Positions 49,220 to 63,569 are shown, counted from the first letter of the stretch. The stretch is 64,000 bases of DNA from Panopea generosa (GCA_029582155.1 CM055908.1:23893757-23957756), one strand, 5' to 3'. Notes: generated by a model not told the origin, from the sequence alone. Translations and numbers: made by a program.

Positions 49220-51420
49220 TATTTAATACTTTTTTATTACAAATACAACACTTAGCAGTAGATTAAACATACAAAAATCACAAACTATTTTATATAAAGA
49301 TATTGGCATGAATTTACAATGACAAGCAATTAGTGTTTAACCCATGATGGGATACCAAAACAAGTGCAAGTGGTGTCTTTGGTCTGAAGTCTAAGGTGTA
49401 ATCTAGGGGGTCAATATTTATTTTGCAGTAATTTACCAAATGATCCTTTTTTAAACATTTTGATTTATTACCTACTTTTGGGGTTTCTACATATATATGA
49501 AGTAAATATAAATACCCATGTTAATGTACAGATCCTATTTAATTAACAATACTCTTAGTCTATACAGATTAAGTTAATGATAATGTTGAGTTGTATTAAA
49601 TTGTGGATATTTCATCTCATGGATTCTAAGTGGACAAGAACATTTAAATGATCTCACACTATTTTGGACCAACAACCTTGCAGATACAACTACTCCCAAA
49701 GTTTATAGCCAATTCAAATGAAACTTGCTATACAGCAGATAATATGGTCTGTGGTCTTGGTGTTTGGATTCAATGATGTTTTATGACCATTTCTTACTTT
49801 AACTTAATTTTAACATCACTGTTTGGACCATCAACCACATGAAACTTCCACAGTTTTAATCTGATTTTAAAAGAATCTAATATCTGCAGAAGGATTACAT
49901 GGTCTGAGAGTGAATCTGTCGTCTTCGCATTTATATGCAATGATTTTACACAGTTACACTAAGTAAAGGCTCTCTCATATTTTTAATGAATTACAGAACA
50001 TGATGACCTATATTTGTTGGCTTTTATCTGTGTTTTTTTTTTGGTACATTTTACTCTAATATTTTCTTGATATTTTTCTACTTATACTCCACCATACCAT
50101 CCCTCCAACTTTTCATCCTGCATATCTGTTCCTTCATATATTGTTTAACATTCATCAACAATTTTATTTTAACCCACAGATACGAATTCACTGAATTTCT
50201 TGTTTTGACTGTTTTGTCACTTGAACTTTTGACATTGTGACTCAAGATCGGAGGACTATGACAGAAATTTCAGCCATACTAAACAAAGGAAGGCATGTTA
50301 GCTGTAAACAAATTTATTTTACAGTCTTTAATAAATCTAAAAAGTAGAGATGTGTATGCTGCATACTGTTACTCCAAAATACGGATAATAAATAAATTGT
50401 GTTAAGAACATAAAATGTAATACATAAAATCATTACAACTGACCCAACTTGGACATCGTCTAAAGGAAAATAGCAGTACTGGAACCAATATCTATCCTTC
50501 ATTGGACTTGTCAATTGTTTGCTTTTACAAAAGGTGCAAATTCATTCAGACATGTGCCAGATATTTGTCCCACAAATAAATGTAACAGCACAGGGAAATG
50601 ACCTGCGGGACCACTTTTTCAGTTCGAGTGTTTTCCACAAAGTAGAACAAAACAATATACCGGTATAGAGATTTTTACATGACCAGACAAACTTGAGTCA
50701 TGTCATTTGTTTCAGTCAAGTCAATCAAGTTCAACTGTATATATGCTAATATCTATAATGCACAATAAGCTGCATTTATCCACTTTTATAACTCATCCAT
50801 CAGATTTGCTATCAGATCCTAGCACTATACTCATCAGTGTGAAATCACACATTCTCTTAAGAGCACAAAATTCATTGCACAAGACAAATATAAAACAAAG
50901 AAGAACTATTTTGTGGCAAATACAGCTCATTTATGCACTATTGATAAATATAATGCATCAGTCAATTGCTATCCAGGCTCCCCCTAGGGGGGAATAGCGG
51001 TAGTTCAACATATTGCTTGTCTCTAAGGAATCAATTAAAGATATTTTATTTTGCCTCTCCAGATAGACACAATATGTTATGGACAGCAGATCGAATATCC
51101 ATATAATAACAAAGTTGTCCATCACTTATTTAATCAAGCTAAGACAGCAGAGAATAAAAGGGTTTAAATGGCTCTTACCACATCAACATTCCCACATTAC
51201 CATGCAAGTGTATTAGTTTTACTTTAGAGGTGCATAATGTATGGAATTCATGAAATGCCAAACAAGTCGCTGATCATTATTTCGATACACATCTAAATTC
51301 AGGTCAGTGTGCAACTCTGTGTTTATCCTTTAGCATTCAACCAAGTTTTTATCCGATGCATTAATTCAGACTTTTACAAATCAATATATTTCAAACACTT
51401 TCTACTTTCATGGTAATTAA
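49220..51420. other. THG1 leader intron, no clear feature
   Basis: AT-rich, with no recognised gene. Short open frames (50314-50514, 50707-50997) resemble nothing known to me. Confidence 0.4.
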
Positions 51421-51424
51421 TATG

Positions 51425-51625
51425 AACTATCAATCAAGGTGTCATGTGTTCGAATCCCCCCTGGCCAAAGTCTCTGTAGCTATTGATATACAACATTGGC
51501 GAGTCTCATTGTTGTTCATCTCTCACCCCAAATTCAAGTGAGAAATTATCAGTTACTAGAACAGATTGTTGTGCCTAAGTATTGTTTACCTTCCCGGATC
51601 CCAGGAAAGAGTAGTTAACAATTAA
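51425..51625 (+). mobile_element. SINE family A copy, diverged
   Basis: GTCATGTGTTCGAATCCCCC (B box), GTCTCTGTAGCTATTGATAT, TTCATCTCTCACCCCAAATT and CCCGGATCCCAGGAAAGAG. AACTATCAATCAAG appears both before the head (near 51425) and after the body (near 51640), a possible 14-bp target duplication. Confidence 0.7.
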
Positions 51626-52337
51626 TGAAATTTTAATGAACTATCAATCAAGTTGTCCTGAGTTCAAATCCATACTTATCATTGCTTCCAATTCAGTCAG
51701 TGCACTTCAACCATGTCATTATAAAAGCTAGCTCAACAGCAGAGGCTGATATATGTTCATTCTATCAATCTACTCATACTAAAACAAGCTCTTGTGAGGA
51801 TTATGTAGACACAAACTGAAAGTGCACAGGTTTACAGGCATGTGAATCACTGATAAAGATAGAAGTTCAGTGAGATATTTTACCTGCCATGGGTATGACC
51901 GACTGATGTCTATCTGTTACTGTACACAAACTGACTGTTATAAATCCCATCCGAAGGATTGCATGCATTCACAGCACCTTGCCCTAATACTATCCTGTGG
52001 TAGTGAGTTTGAAAAACTACTGATGAAAACCCACTGGGAATCAATCCAGGGACATCTGGGTCTTGCAGCAAGCATGCTAACCACTAGACCACCGCAATTT
52101 CATTACACTACCAATCAAGCCAAAGCCCTTAATACATTTCCTTTCTAACAAGTTACTTAACACTGTGACAAGCATATGAAGCTCTTCTTTGTTTTCATTC
52201 AAACTTTTCGTTGACAATTTTTAATTAAATATTTCGTCTATGAGTTTATTTGTCAGAGGAGATCGTAATTTATAAGTCGCGAATACCCAATTATTTTAAA
52301 AAAATAAGTTAAATCATACAGTAAAGTGTGTACTTAC

Positions 52338-52430
52338 AGCCTCTGTATTTGACAATGTCCTCTTTTATTGCATTTCCGAGATGAATCTTATATTACTGTG
52401 CATTGCCAAGTACGATAAACAGGTAAATAT
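52338..52430 (-). other. Candidate first (non-coding) exon of THG1
   Basis: Minus strand: sequence ending ATACAGAGGCT followed by GTAAGTACAC gives a strong donor at 52337. There is no clear acceptor upstream, as expected for a first exon; the start is only a guess. ACCGGAAAC (ETS-like core) lies just upstream at about 52465. Confidence 0.35.
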
Positions 52431-52539
52431 TGACGAAATTGTGCAACTATCTCAAAACATCGAAACCGGAAACATGTGATTTTGTTTATTTACACAACGA
52501 ATGTGCGTAGTGTTTATCATTAACGTCATCAATGTATGT

Positions 52540-52633
52540 CTTAATGTCACCATCAACAGCATCATAATCATCACCATCATCACCATAATCCTGATAATCT
52601 CCATCATAATCATCATAACCGTATCGTCATCAT

Positions 52634-52665
<32 letters not shown>
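52540..52665. repeat. Imperfect (ATC)n microsatellite
   Basis: CATCATCACCATCATCACC and similar units, ending in a purer CATCATCATCATCATCAT run. It lies just upstream of the proposed THG1 start. Confidence 0.85.
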
Positions 52666-53067
52666 TAGTTGTTGTTATCTTAACATTGCAGATCTATATA
52701 GCTCTCTTATTTTCTTTGTTCTAGCTCGTTCTGTTATTTTCAGCCTATCTATTCTATCATCGTCAAAAATAGTAAGAAAAAGTGAATGCTTCCCATTGAC
52801 TTTATAATATAATAAAAAAAAAGCCACAATGACCCTAAATCGCCTCCTTTGACATAAGAAAGTGTGTGCCTATATATATCTTAATGTCAATTAAATGGAC
52901 ATTTTGAAATTCATAAATGTGTAAAAAGGAAGTATCTCTGTTGCATATTTTATTCTTATCAGCTGTAACAGCAATATATCGAGGTCACGAAAACAGTTAT
53001 TGGCGCACTCAGTAACAATGATTTTGAACATAATAAGAGCTTTTTTATATCCATGCTTATCTACCGA

Positions 53068-54093
53068 GTAAGATACGTTAAATTATACAAATGGAAGTAT
53101 TCTACAGTTAGGAATGTAATGCAATCAGTCCTAGTTATCCTAAATAATAAACCAAGTATAACAGATTAAGTATGTTATAAATTATTTCATATACTATCTA
53201 TATATTTTTTTTTTTTGGCTTTGATTTGTTTTAGAGGAACAGCATTTTTTTCATTATTATCTATATATGCTTTGTGCCACATTCATTAACATTTAGATTC
53301 TTAAAGTGTATCCAATTTTTATAGTCATAGCACAATGATAATGTCTCGTTCTATTCTTAAAATCAAATATGAGCAGAAATCATTCATATCTAAATTCACT
53401 GTCATAGTTTAACAAACACCTCATATATTTAACGTATCTTACTGTTATTTAAGTCAGATAGGAAAAATATATTTTCAAATAAGAGCAGTGTTTTAAACTT
53501 TTAAACATAGCATTGTCAAAACAATGCTAATAAACGGTTAAAACATATATTCAAAACACTATCTACATGTTTTTCCCGCCGCTTAAATCTAGTATGACGT
53601 GTTTATGACGTAATTATGCGGAAGTCATGACTGTCGGCAATGCGCATGAGTGATAATTTAACCCAAAGATGACATAGTAGCAAAAATAATAAGGATTTTG
53701 AATAACATGATAACGCATCTTACTTTAACGTATCTTATGACCTTAACAATAATGTTAACAAAACTCGCAGATGATTAATGGAAAGTTATGATAAATTGTA
53801 TCATTTAGTCTACGGAATGTCTGTATTGTGTAAACATGTGTAAATGTGCGCTGCTTGTGTTAGTTTCGGTCACACAGCAGCTGCATTTTTATCGTATCTT
53901 ACGCAAAATGAACGCAACAATGAGTATTTTCAAATTGTGATGACTATGGTGTTCTAACTTGTTATTTATGACTATTGTAACTATTCTTGTGACTAATTTT
54001 AATTGATATGAAGTTTAAATCTGCATTGTGTTGTTAATTATTGAATTCATATGTACATTATACATGCTCTCAAAAAGTGTTAACATATCTTAC
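53068..54093. promoter_or_regulatory. Cluster of six TTAACGTATCTTAC-like motifs
   Basis: Near-identical 12-13 bp strings lie at 53068-53081 (inverted, GTAAGATACGTTAA), 53430-53442, 53711-53723 (one change), 53726-53737, 53891-53902 and 54081-54093. Sequence between them is unrelated. They lie about 0.6-1.7 kb upstream of the proposed THG1 first exon. The role is unknown: a cluster of protein sites or the relic of a dispersed repeat. Confidence 0.45.
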
Positions 54094-54099
54094 CTTAGA

Positions 54100-55200
54100 T
54101 TATGGGACAAGAATATTTGGTTTGTAAATATAGCGTGTTTTTTTTCCCTGGTGGCAGCAACCTGTTTTTTTTAATTAACATTTCATTATAACTTATAATT
54201 TAAATCAAATTCCTATAACAATGACAGTTCATAAACACCATTTGATGTTTAGTAACAGTACATAAGTCAAGGACAGCACAAATTCGGCCATTTTAGGCTA
54301 TTTGTCATGAAATATTTTTGAAAGGCGATATTCAGAGTAGGTAAAAGGGTTATGTAGTAGTGCACACAAGGTACATGTACAAATTTATGCACCAAAAACA
54401 AAAAAAATCATATCATCTAGAAAATTGAAGGCTTAGGACAGCAAAAATATGAAAATTTCCATTTATCTGACATTAAGTGATATACTCAATGGCTGATCCC
54501 GTATTGCAAAACGATTTCCTAACTTGACCTAGGTTAGTAAATATATTTCTTGCTTAAAATTCAACATGTTTTGTGACGTATTATATAAGTCACGTGTTTT
54601 CATTTTAATTTTGATTTGGTCCGTTTTACAGATTTAGCGTACACGTAATAAATCTTAGAAAGAGTCCAAACTGATGACAATGTGGCGGTCGTCAAGCAGT
54701 ACCCTATTACGTCTATTTTTAGAATGGGGATTTCGTTTCAAGTTTACCACTTTAATTTAAATATTGGTTTTGTCACGTTTTTGTGGACTTTATGTACTAA
54801 ACTATTCAGATTCTAGTTATTAATGATAAAGCGATGATTTTTATCTATTTTAAAACTTATTTTATTTTAACTGAGACATTTATAGCGTTATTTCCAGAAG
54901 TACTCCCTTTCTTACAAAAATAAAAAATCTATCTCGGTAGCATGTTTCGTTTCATGATTTTGGCTAGAATCTGCAGGATAAAGCTACCATAATAGTTTCA
55001 CATCTAAACGATCAAATTGACGAAGCAATTGAGATATGACGACAGGACCAACTTATTAGTGTTCTTATAATTCAAAGGTTATTCGACTCTCACGGTAGGC
55101 CTAATGATCTTATTTGGCAAGTTCAGTATTTTTTTCACGATCTCATTGGTAGATTACTAATTCTGTAAAATTTAAAGGACACTACTGAAGTTACGGTGTC
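54100..55200. other. Intergenic, no clear feature
   Basis: AT-rich sequence. I see no gene, SINE or tandem array. Confidence 0.4.
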
Positions 55201-55214
55201 TCCAAAGTCAAGTT

Positions 55215-56222
55215 AGGAACCAGGGTGCTCACAGGGCAAAGCATAGCTCAAGAATACAAACACGGTATAGCAAAGAGAAAAAGTACACACAAGGTTTAGC
55301 AATGGTCCTGGGGCACTCTAAAGGTTCAACAAAGTTATATACAAGGCGAAATGAATAGTAAATGAGCACACAAGGTCAAGCAAAGATCAAGATAGCACAT
55401 AATACCAAGTAAAGACTACGAAGTAAAGAGCAAAGGTGCACGCAAGGCCACGTAAAAAGCAAAGGTACACACAAGATAAAGTAAACAGCAAGAGTGCATG
55501 TAAGACCAAGTAAACAGCAAGGGTGCACACAAGGTCAAACAAAGAACAAGGGTGTACACACTACCAAGTAAAAAAGCAAGGATACACACAAGACCAAGGA
55601 AAGAGCAAAGGTGCACACAAGGCCACGTAAAAAACAAAGGTACATACAAGACCAAAGGATGCACGGTTGAACTCTAGGCCAACTAAATAGCAAGGTTGCA
55701 TACAAGACCAAGTAAAGAGCAAGGGTTCACAACATACCAGGTGAAGAGATAGGATGCACACAAGACCAAGTATAGCTCAATGGTGAACCCAATATCAAGT
55801 AAAGAGCAAGGGTGAACATGAGACTAAGTAAAGAGCAAGGTTGAACTCAAATTTAGATAAAAACCAAGGATGCTAACAAGGTGAAAGAAAGGGAAATGGT
55901 GCTCACAATACCAAATAAATATCAAGAATGCACACAAGAACAATATAGAGAAAAGGTGCACACACGGCCAAGTTAATAGCAAGGATGAATACAAAGCCAA
56001 GTGGAGAGAAAGTGTACACACAAGACCATGCAAATACCAAGGATACAAACAATGCCAAGTAAAGACCGAGCGTACTTAAAAGACCAATCAAAGACAAAGG
56101 ATGCACACAAGATCAATATAGAGAAAGGGTGCACAAAAGACCAAGTAAAGATCAAAGGTGCACAAAAGGTCAAGTAAAAAGCAAAGGTACACAAGGCCAA
56201 ACAAAAAGCAAGGGTGAATACA
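55215..56222. repeat. 29-bp minisatellite, diverged (about 33 units)
   Basis: Unit built from GACCAAGTAAAGAGCAAGG plus TGCACACAA with many substitutions. Minus-strand open frames (66-82 codons, Leu/Cys/His-rich) are repeat artefacts. It is followed after about 110 bp by the 28-bp array. Confidence 0.9.
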
Positions 56223-56339
56223 AATGATTTTTCTTTTTCGTAAGAAAATACTTAATCATTATTATTTTTTAGATTAGTTATTTTCATACAAACCACAGAG
56301 CAAAATTCAACTGTGTGAGGAAACTGTCTATTGCATTTC

Positions 56340-59310
56340 ACTTCCTCACTTCTATAGACCGTAAAACACTTCTTTTTTCTATAGGCAGTGAAACATTCAC
56401 TCATTTCTACAGCAGTAAGGTAATTACTAACTTCTATAAGCAGCAAACACTCACTCACTTCTATAAGCAGTAAAATACTTACTCACTTCTATAAGCAGTA
56501 AAACACTTACTCTCTTCTATAAGAAGTAAAACACTTACTTACTTATATAGGCAGTAAAATGCTTTTTCATTTCTATAGGCAGTAAAACACTCACTCACTT
56601 CTATTAGCAGTAAAACTCTCACTCACTTTTATAGGCAGTAAAAAACTTACTCATCACTATAAGCAGTAAAACACATACTCACTTCTATAGGCGGTAAAAC
56701 TCATACTTACTTCTATAGACAGTAAAACACTTACTCATTTCTATAGGCAGTAAAACACTTACTCACTTCTATAGGCAGTAAAACACTCACTCATTTCTAC
56801 AGGCAGTAAAACAATAACTTACTTCTGTAAGCAGTAAAACACTAACTCACTTTTGTTGGCAGCAAAACAATTACTCACTTTGTAGGCAGTAAAACAGTTA
56901 CTCACTTCTTTAGGCAATAAAACCATTATTCACTTATATAGGCAGTAATACACTTACTCACTTATATAGGCAATAAAACACTTACTTACTTCTGTAGACA
57001 GTAAAACACTTACTCACGTCTATAGGCAGTAAAACACTTACTCGCTTCTATAAGCTGTAAAACAATAACTCACTTCTATTGGCAGTAAAACTTAATTCTT
57101 ACTACTATAAGCAGTAAAACAATAACTCAGTGCTATAGGCAGTACAATACTTATTTACTTCTATAGGCAGTAAAACAATTACTAATTTCTATAGGCAGTA
57201 AACACTCACTCACTTCTATAGGCAGTAAAACACTCACTCACTTCCGTAGGCAGTAAAACACTTACTCACTTCTGTAGGCAGTAAAACACTTACTCACTTC
57301 TGTAGGCAGTAAAACACGTACTCACTTCCGTAGGCAGTAAAACACTAACTCACTTCTGTAGGCAGTAAAACAATTACTCACTTCTGTAGGCAGTAAAACA
57401 CTTACTCACTTCTGTAGGCAGTAAAACACTTACTCACTTCTGTAGGCAGTATAACAATTACTCACTTCTGTAGGCAGTAAAACACTCACTCACTTCTGTA
57501 GGCAGTAAAACACTCACTCACTTCTGTAGGAAGTAAAACAATTACTCACTTCTATAGGCTGTTACACACTTACTCACTTTTATAGGCAGTAAAACAATAA
57601 CTCACTTATAGAGGCAGGTAAACACTTACTCATTTCTATAGGCAGTAAAACAATTACTCACTTCTATAGGCAGTAAAACACTTCCTCACTTCTATAGGCA
57701 AAAAAACATTATTCACTTCTATAGGCAGTAAAACACTTACACACTTCTATAGGCAGTAAAACACTTACTCACTTCTATAGGCAGTAAATCTCTCACTCAC
57801 TTCAGTTGGCAGTGAAACAATAACTGATTTCTATAGGCTGTAAAACACTTACCCGTTTCTATAGGCAGTTAATCACTTACTCACTTCTATAGGCAGTAAA
57901 TCACATACTCACTTCTGTAGGCAGTAAAACAATTACTGATTTCTATAGGCTGTAAAACACTTACTCACTTCTATACGCAGTAAATCACTTGCTCACTTCT
58001 ATAGGCAGTAAAACAATTACTCACTTCTATAGGCAGTAAAACACATACTCACTTCTATAGGCAGTAGAACACTAACTAACTTCTATAAGCAGTGAGCAGG
58101 CTGTAAAATACTTACTCATTACTATAGGCAGTTAAACCATTATTCACTTCTATAGGCAGTAAAACACTTACTCACTTCTATAGGCAGTAAAACACTTACT
58201 CACTTTGATAGGCAGTAAAACACATACTCACTTCTATAGGCAGCAAAACACTAACTTACTTCTATAGGCTGTAAAACAATTACTCACTTCTATTGGCATT
58301 AAAAGAATTTTTACTTCTATAGGCAATAAACAATTACTCACTTCTATAGGCAGTAAACACTTACTCGCTTCTTCAGGCAGTAAAACACTTACTCACTTAT
58401 ACAGGCAGTAAAACACTTACAGGCAGTAAAACACTTACTCAAGTCTATAGGCAGTAAAGCACTTACTCACTTTTATAGGCAGTAAACCAATTTCTCACTT
58501 CTATAGGCAGTAAAGCACATGCTCACTTCTATAGGCAGTAAAATACATACTCACTTCTTTAGGCAGTAAAACAATTACTCACCTCTACAGGCAGTAAAAC
58601 ACATACTCACTTCTATAGGCAATTAAACACATACTCACTCCTATAGGCAGTACAACACTTACTCATTTCTATAAGCAGTAGAACACTTACTCACTTCTTT
58701 AGGCAGTAAAACAATTACTCACTTCTATAGTCAGTAAAACATATACTCACTTCTATAGGCAGTAAAACACATACTCACGTCTATAGGCAGTACAACACTT
58801 ACTCACTTTTAAGGCAGTAAAACACTTACTCACTCACTTTTATAGGCAGTAAAACAATTACTCACTTCTGTAGGCAGTAAAACACTTACTCACTTCTGTA
58901 GGCTGTAAAACACATACTCACTTCTATAGGATGTAAAACACTTACTCACTTCTATAGGCAGTAAAACAATTACTCACTTCTATAGGCAGTTAGACGCTTA
59001 CTCACTTCTATAGGCTGTAAAACACTTACTCACTTCTATAGGCAGTAAAACAATTACTCAATTATATAGGCAGTTAAACGCTTACTCACTTCTATAGGCT
59101 GTAAAACACTTACTCACTTCTATAGGCAGTAAAACACTTACTCACTTCTATAGGCTGTAAAACAATTACTCACTTCTATAGGCAGTAAAACACTTACTCA
59201 CTTCTATAGGCGGTAAAACACTTACTCACTTCTGTAAGCCGTAAAACACTTACTCACTTCTATATGCAGTAAAACACTTTCTCACTTTTATATGCAGTAT
59301 AACACTATAC
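56340..59310. repeat. 28-bp minisatellite (about 105 units)
   Basis: Unit ACTTCTATAGGCAGTAAAAC plus ACTTACTC, with CTGTAG, CAATTACTC and GCTGTAAAAC variants. A patch near 57220-57530 is enriched for the CTGTAGG variant, suggesting local homogenisation. TAA and TAG in the unit keep the plus frames closed. Confidence 0.95.
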
Positions 59311-59371
59311 TTGCTTGATATTAAAATCACGTGACAGAAATATATAAGACGCTGGCACTTGCAAACATGTC

Positions 59372-59550
59372 ACTGCTGAGGTCGTGGGTTCGACTACAGC
59401 CTGGTCCATAACCTACACGCAAGAAAGTGTGCTAGTTACTTGAAGAAAAGAACGGTGGTTCATTTATGATAATGAATCTGAGGTGTTCCTCCACCTACAG
59501 CAATGGTTGCCATATATAACCTGTAATACGTTGAACATAGGGTTATCCCA
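59372..59550 (+). mobile_element. SINE family B copy
   Basis: GAGGTCGTGGGTTCGACTAC (B box), TGTGCTAGTTACTTGAAGAA, GAATCTGAGGTGTTCCTCCA and TTGCCATATATAACCTGTAA. It lies just after the 28-bp array. Confidence 0.75.
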
Positions 59551-59559
59551 TGTTTAAAA

Positions 59560-60430
59560 CAAATGAATAAGGAAAACAAACACACAGAAACACGTAATGC
59601 ACACTTCTCTTTTAAAGTCGTAACAAATACATGACAACAAATAGTAGTAACTTGTTCGTAATAAATAATGATATTTCAAGGCTACTGTAATATTTAATGT
59701 ATCTAGTCATGATTTCCCCTCTAACGATTGTTTTCCCCTTCTCCTGTGGTTATACCACCGTAATACCACCGTAGCGTTGTTTTCATTATTATTATTAGGA
59801 AAATTCCCCGAAGCCGTCTCGGCGTCTGTATATACAGAGTGGACGCTGAGTATCATAATATGACACTTAATGGAACTTTAAGCATCGGTTGGAAGGTTTT
59901 GCTATCACAGTTCCGCAGTATAGGCTAGAGGAATAGTAATATAGATATTCATAAATCATGGATCTTGAAAAGATCCATTAATCAGTTTAGTTTATATAAT
60001 CCAACAACTATGCCCTCGTTTTCTATTGAAAACAACACGAATACATCATGCAAATTAGAATACTTATGTTGCAAATTTATTAAACAAAAAAAATTAAAGA
60101 AGAAATTGGATGTTAACATAAAACGTTATATACACTGCAGTAATGTCTATTTGAGGTCACATTTGGCTACTTAAAGCTATAAATGCCACTTCCAGTTGTA
60201 ATGTGTAGATCTTTTGTCTTTAAAATTATGCAAAAAGGCAATTAATGTTCAATTATTGTGACGTTTCACACACTTACAATTTCGTATTATTACTGTATGG
60301 TTCATATTGCCTGCCTTTATTCAAATACCGGTACATGTATATCATACAGAGATGTTTCCGGTTTTGTTTTATTAACTTATTTATTTTTATATCGGCAATT
60401 TCATACAACTCGCACAAGAAGTCTTCCTAT
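59560..60430. other. Intergenic, no clear feature
   Basis: No recognised gene. Two short plus frames (59965-60174, 60245-60493) are AT-rich and match nothing I know. Confidence 0.4.
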
Positions 60431-60434
60431 ATAG

Positions 60435-60570
60435 AACGAGTATTGAGCATGATCATGTGGATAAAGTGTCTTGCTCAAGGACACCACACATAGTCGTGGC
60501 AGAGGGTCGAACCAGCAACCCACCGATACAACGTCTGAAGCTCCACTGCTGAACCAGGCGCTCAACCGGT
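60435..60570 (-). mobile_element. SINE family C copy
   Basis: Plus strand AAAGTGTCTTGCTCAAGGAC, ACCACACATAGTCGTGGC and GGGTCGAACCAGCAACCC: family C read backwards, with tRNA-like head complement to about 60570. Confidence 0.75.
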
Positions 60571-60609
60571 TCTCAAATAGGAATAAAACACCGTCGGCAG
60601 CTTTAAAAC

Positions 60610-61075
60610 ACAGTCATTACACAACACATAATATATAGAATTACTGGGGAAATATAAAAAATATTCCATTCATAACACAACATATATTATATATAGAGTT
60701 ACTGGGGGAAATATAAAAATATTCCATTCATAACACAACATATATTATATATAGAGTTACTGGGGGAAATATAAAAATATTCCATTCATAACACAACATA
60801 TATTATATAGAGAGTTACTGGGGAAATATAAAAATATTCCATTCATAACACAACATATATTATATATAGAGTTACTGGGGAAATATAAAAATATTCCATT
60901 CATAACACAACATATATTATATAGAGAGTTACTGGGGAAATATCTAAATATTCCATTCATAACATTGTATATAACAAATTATATAGAGTTACTGGGGGAA
61001 TACAAAATATTCCAATCATAACACAACATAATTTATATTATATATAGTTACGGAGGAAATATCAAAATATTTGAA
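60610..61075. repeat. 58-bp minisatellite (about 8 units)
   Basis: Unit includes CATTCATAACACAACATATA, TTATATATAGAGTTACTGGG and GAAATATAAAAATATT; spacing is 57-58 bp. Outer units are more diverged than inner ones. Confidence 0.95.
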
Positions 61076-63560
61076 TCTCCGAAGGTAATGAGCTTTGAGA
61101 TATGTGTAGAAAAGTAATTCAGACTATGAAACAGAAACCCGCAGTTCGTGCACTAATAACCAGTACTTATATGCATAAATTTCTATAGTGTTTGTCATCT
61201 TTTCCTATGGATAGACTTTGATTAAACCTCCTAGTATTTAAGAGTAATGTAATATTAGGGCAACATCAGAATTAAAAACCTATAAGTTACCGTACTGTTT
61301 TCGTGTTACTACCACGACAATAACGTACCCATTATACACACATTGCACACATTTGCCGTACGGTCGAAATCATTTTTAAAACCTCAAACGGCTACATTTA
61401 ACTTAAAACTACCGTTTAAATGACATTTATAATAGTATGCATGCAGCCATGTTATTGTTTTTATTCAATGACATATGTAAACATTTCTTTATATATTTTG
61501 TGTTATTTCTTGTACAACCTACATTTTACAACTCAGTTCAGCGATGGGTAGGTTTTCGGTGAGGTAATAAGGAAATCAACTTTACGATAACTTGTATTTT
61601 TACTTCTGATATTGTCTAAACATACATTTATCTTAAATACTATGATGTGTCGTCAAATTCTAATTATGGGAAAATATTTTATAGAAATCGTCCTCATGTG
61701 ATATGTGTTAGGGTACGACACAAAAAAAATACCGACCTTCAGTGTGTCGTAATAACTACAGTATGACGTATTGATGATCATATATTCTGTTTTAACATTT
61801 TGCTAATTCATTGATACATTGCTGTGCATGATTGTTGTCCGTGTTTAAGAATTGTCTTTGCAGTTTTCAAAAGCCGTTGGATCCCGATTTCATCCGGTAC
61901 AGTGAGCACATCATATCAAATGTACGTAATTTTGATGTTGTGGCCAAATGTCCCTTTTTCGAATGATGAAGGTTTTAATTGCATATTTTCTAATGTTTAC
62001 ATAAACTCTGGTTTATTTCTTTAAAGAGGCCTCACCTATATGGCCTTTAGATTTTTTTCGATCTTGGCAGTAAAACTGCACATTTATATTATATATTATG
62101 GATAAAATGTTCAATAGCTTATATTGTGTGTTGTCTCTTTAGTGTAAAACTATTTTATTTTGTTTACCAAATATTAAATCGCGACCCACAATAAATTCAC
62201 TCATTGGCCAGTATCGGGTTAAGCTAAAACATTCACGAATAAAACGGATATTTCCGGTCTATGTATTAACGAATTTTTCATACGATAAACTTCAATGACA
62301 GCATCAGCCATTATATTCGAATGGGACCTTCCTCTTTGTGATCCAATATACTTTCCATCATTTACTGAACAGAAAGTTATAGGTGATGCATCTTTAATTG
62401 GTGTTCCCTTTATTAACATTTTTTGTTATTTCCATGTTCTTAATTATAGCAAGGACTTGTATAGTAGGATAGGAAACATGCATTTCCTGACTAAATGTTG
62501 ATGAAACAGCACACGGAGGATTCATAGCTTGCAAATTAATCATTCATAGTTCACAGGCACCTGATTTCTCGTACATCAACTGTAAGTTGTATGTAATCTT
62601 AGATGTTTAAACATGTTTTAATCACGTAAAAAGTTCTTGAATAAAAGATATTGAGGTTTGAAGGAAACTTTATAGTAATTTGTCGTTATTTTAGTTGCAG
62701 TGTACACCTTTTTGTAATCACAAGTACTTCAATAATATTAAACACAAATTTTTGGGAATGGTATTGTTTTGATAACAATTTCATTCTGCAGTGTAAGAAT
62801 TTTGATTTGTATTCCTGAGATGAATGGAAGTGAAGATAATTAAAAACGAGATATTGCAAGATTAGTCGTGGATACACGAGCGTTCAAAAAATTTCAATCA
62901 GTTGCCTTTCCTTCTCTATATAATTCCTTGATTATAGTAAATCGGTAATATGTTTGACAGATATATAGTATTTATTGACAAAACAGTAAAAACAATAACA
63001 GTTGATGAAATTGACAATGAATAAATTGTTATCTAAATAATACAATATGATATGATTTCCTTTATATTGAATATTACAGTTAAATGGTACCAGGACTTTA
63101 GAATATCCATCCGAGAGGCGAGCATAGTTTTCATTGGGTCTATTCTGTCTGACCATTTACTAATAACATATCTAGAAGACCAATGTTATAAAAAACAAAT
63201 GTTGGTTTGTTTGTCATGCACACCGCCACAGGGACCTTTACTTCTTCGCTCTCCAGAAACCAGTTGCGTGCAACGCAACCAATCTAATATGCTGCCTCTT
63301 GAAGGTGCAGCCTCACCTATACAATAAACTAGAGGATTCACGAATGGTATTATCTGACCTATACGACGTGCTATATAAACTATAAAACGTGCAACGTGGC
63401 CTATCTAATGTGACCGTCGAAATTCAACCATGTCACCCGAATAATGAATCCATAAAACTTTATTTTTGTTTTGTAATGCGACAGATTGTGTAAATCCTGT
63501 CAGCTATAATTGTGATACCTGTACGTGTTACATGTACAACAAAAACATTTAAATCATTAT
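61076..63560. other. No recognised gene or mobile element
   Basis: AT-rich. Short open frames at 61824-62024 (+), 62219-62419 (-) and 63052-63327 (+) show no motif that I recognise and may be chance. A GTGCAACG.GGCC phrase recurs near 63266 and 63394. Confidence 0.35.
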
Positions 63561-63569
63561 CTGATAATA

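Noticed and set aside
62219..62501. Overlapping 66- and 68-codon frames
   Set aside because: They are mutual shadows on opposite strands with no family resemblance that I can name.
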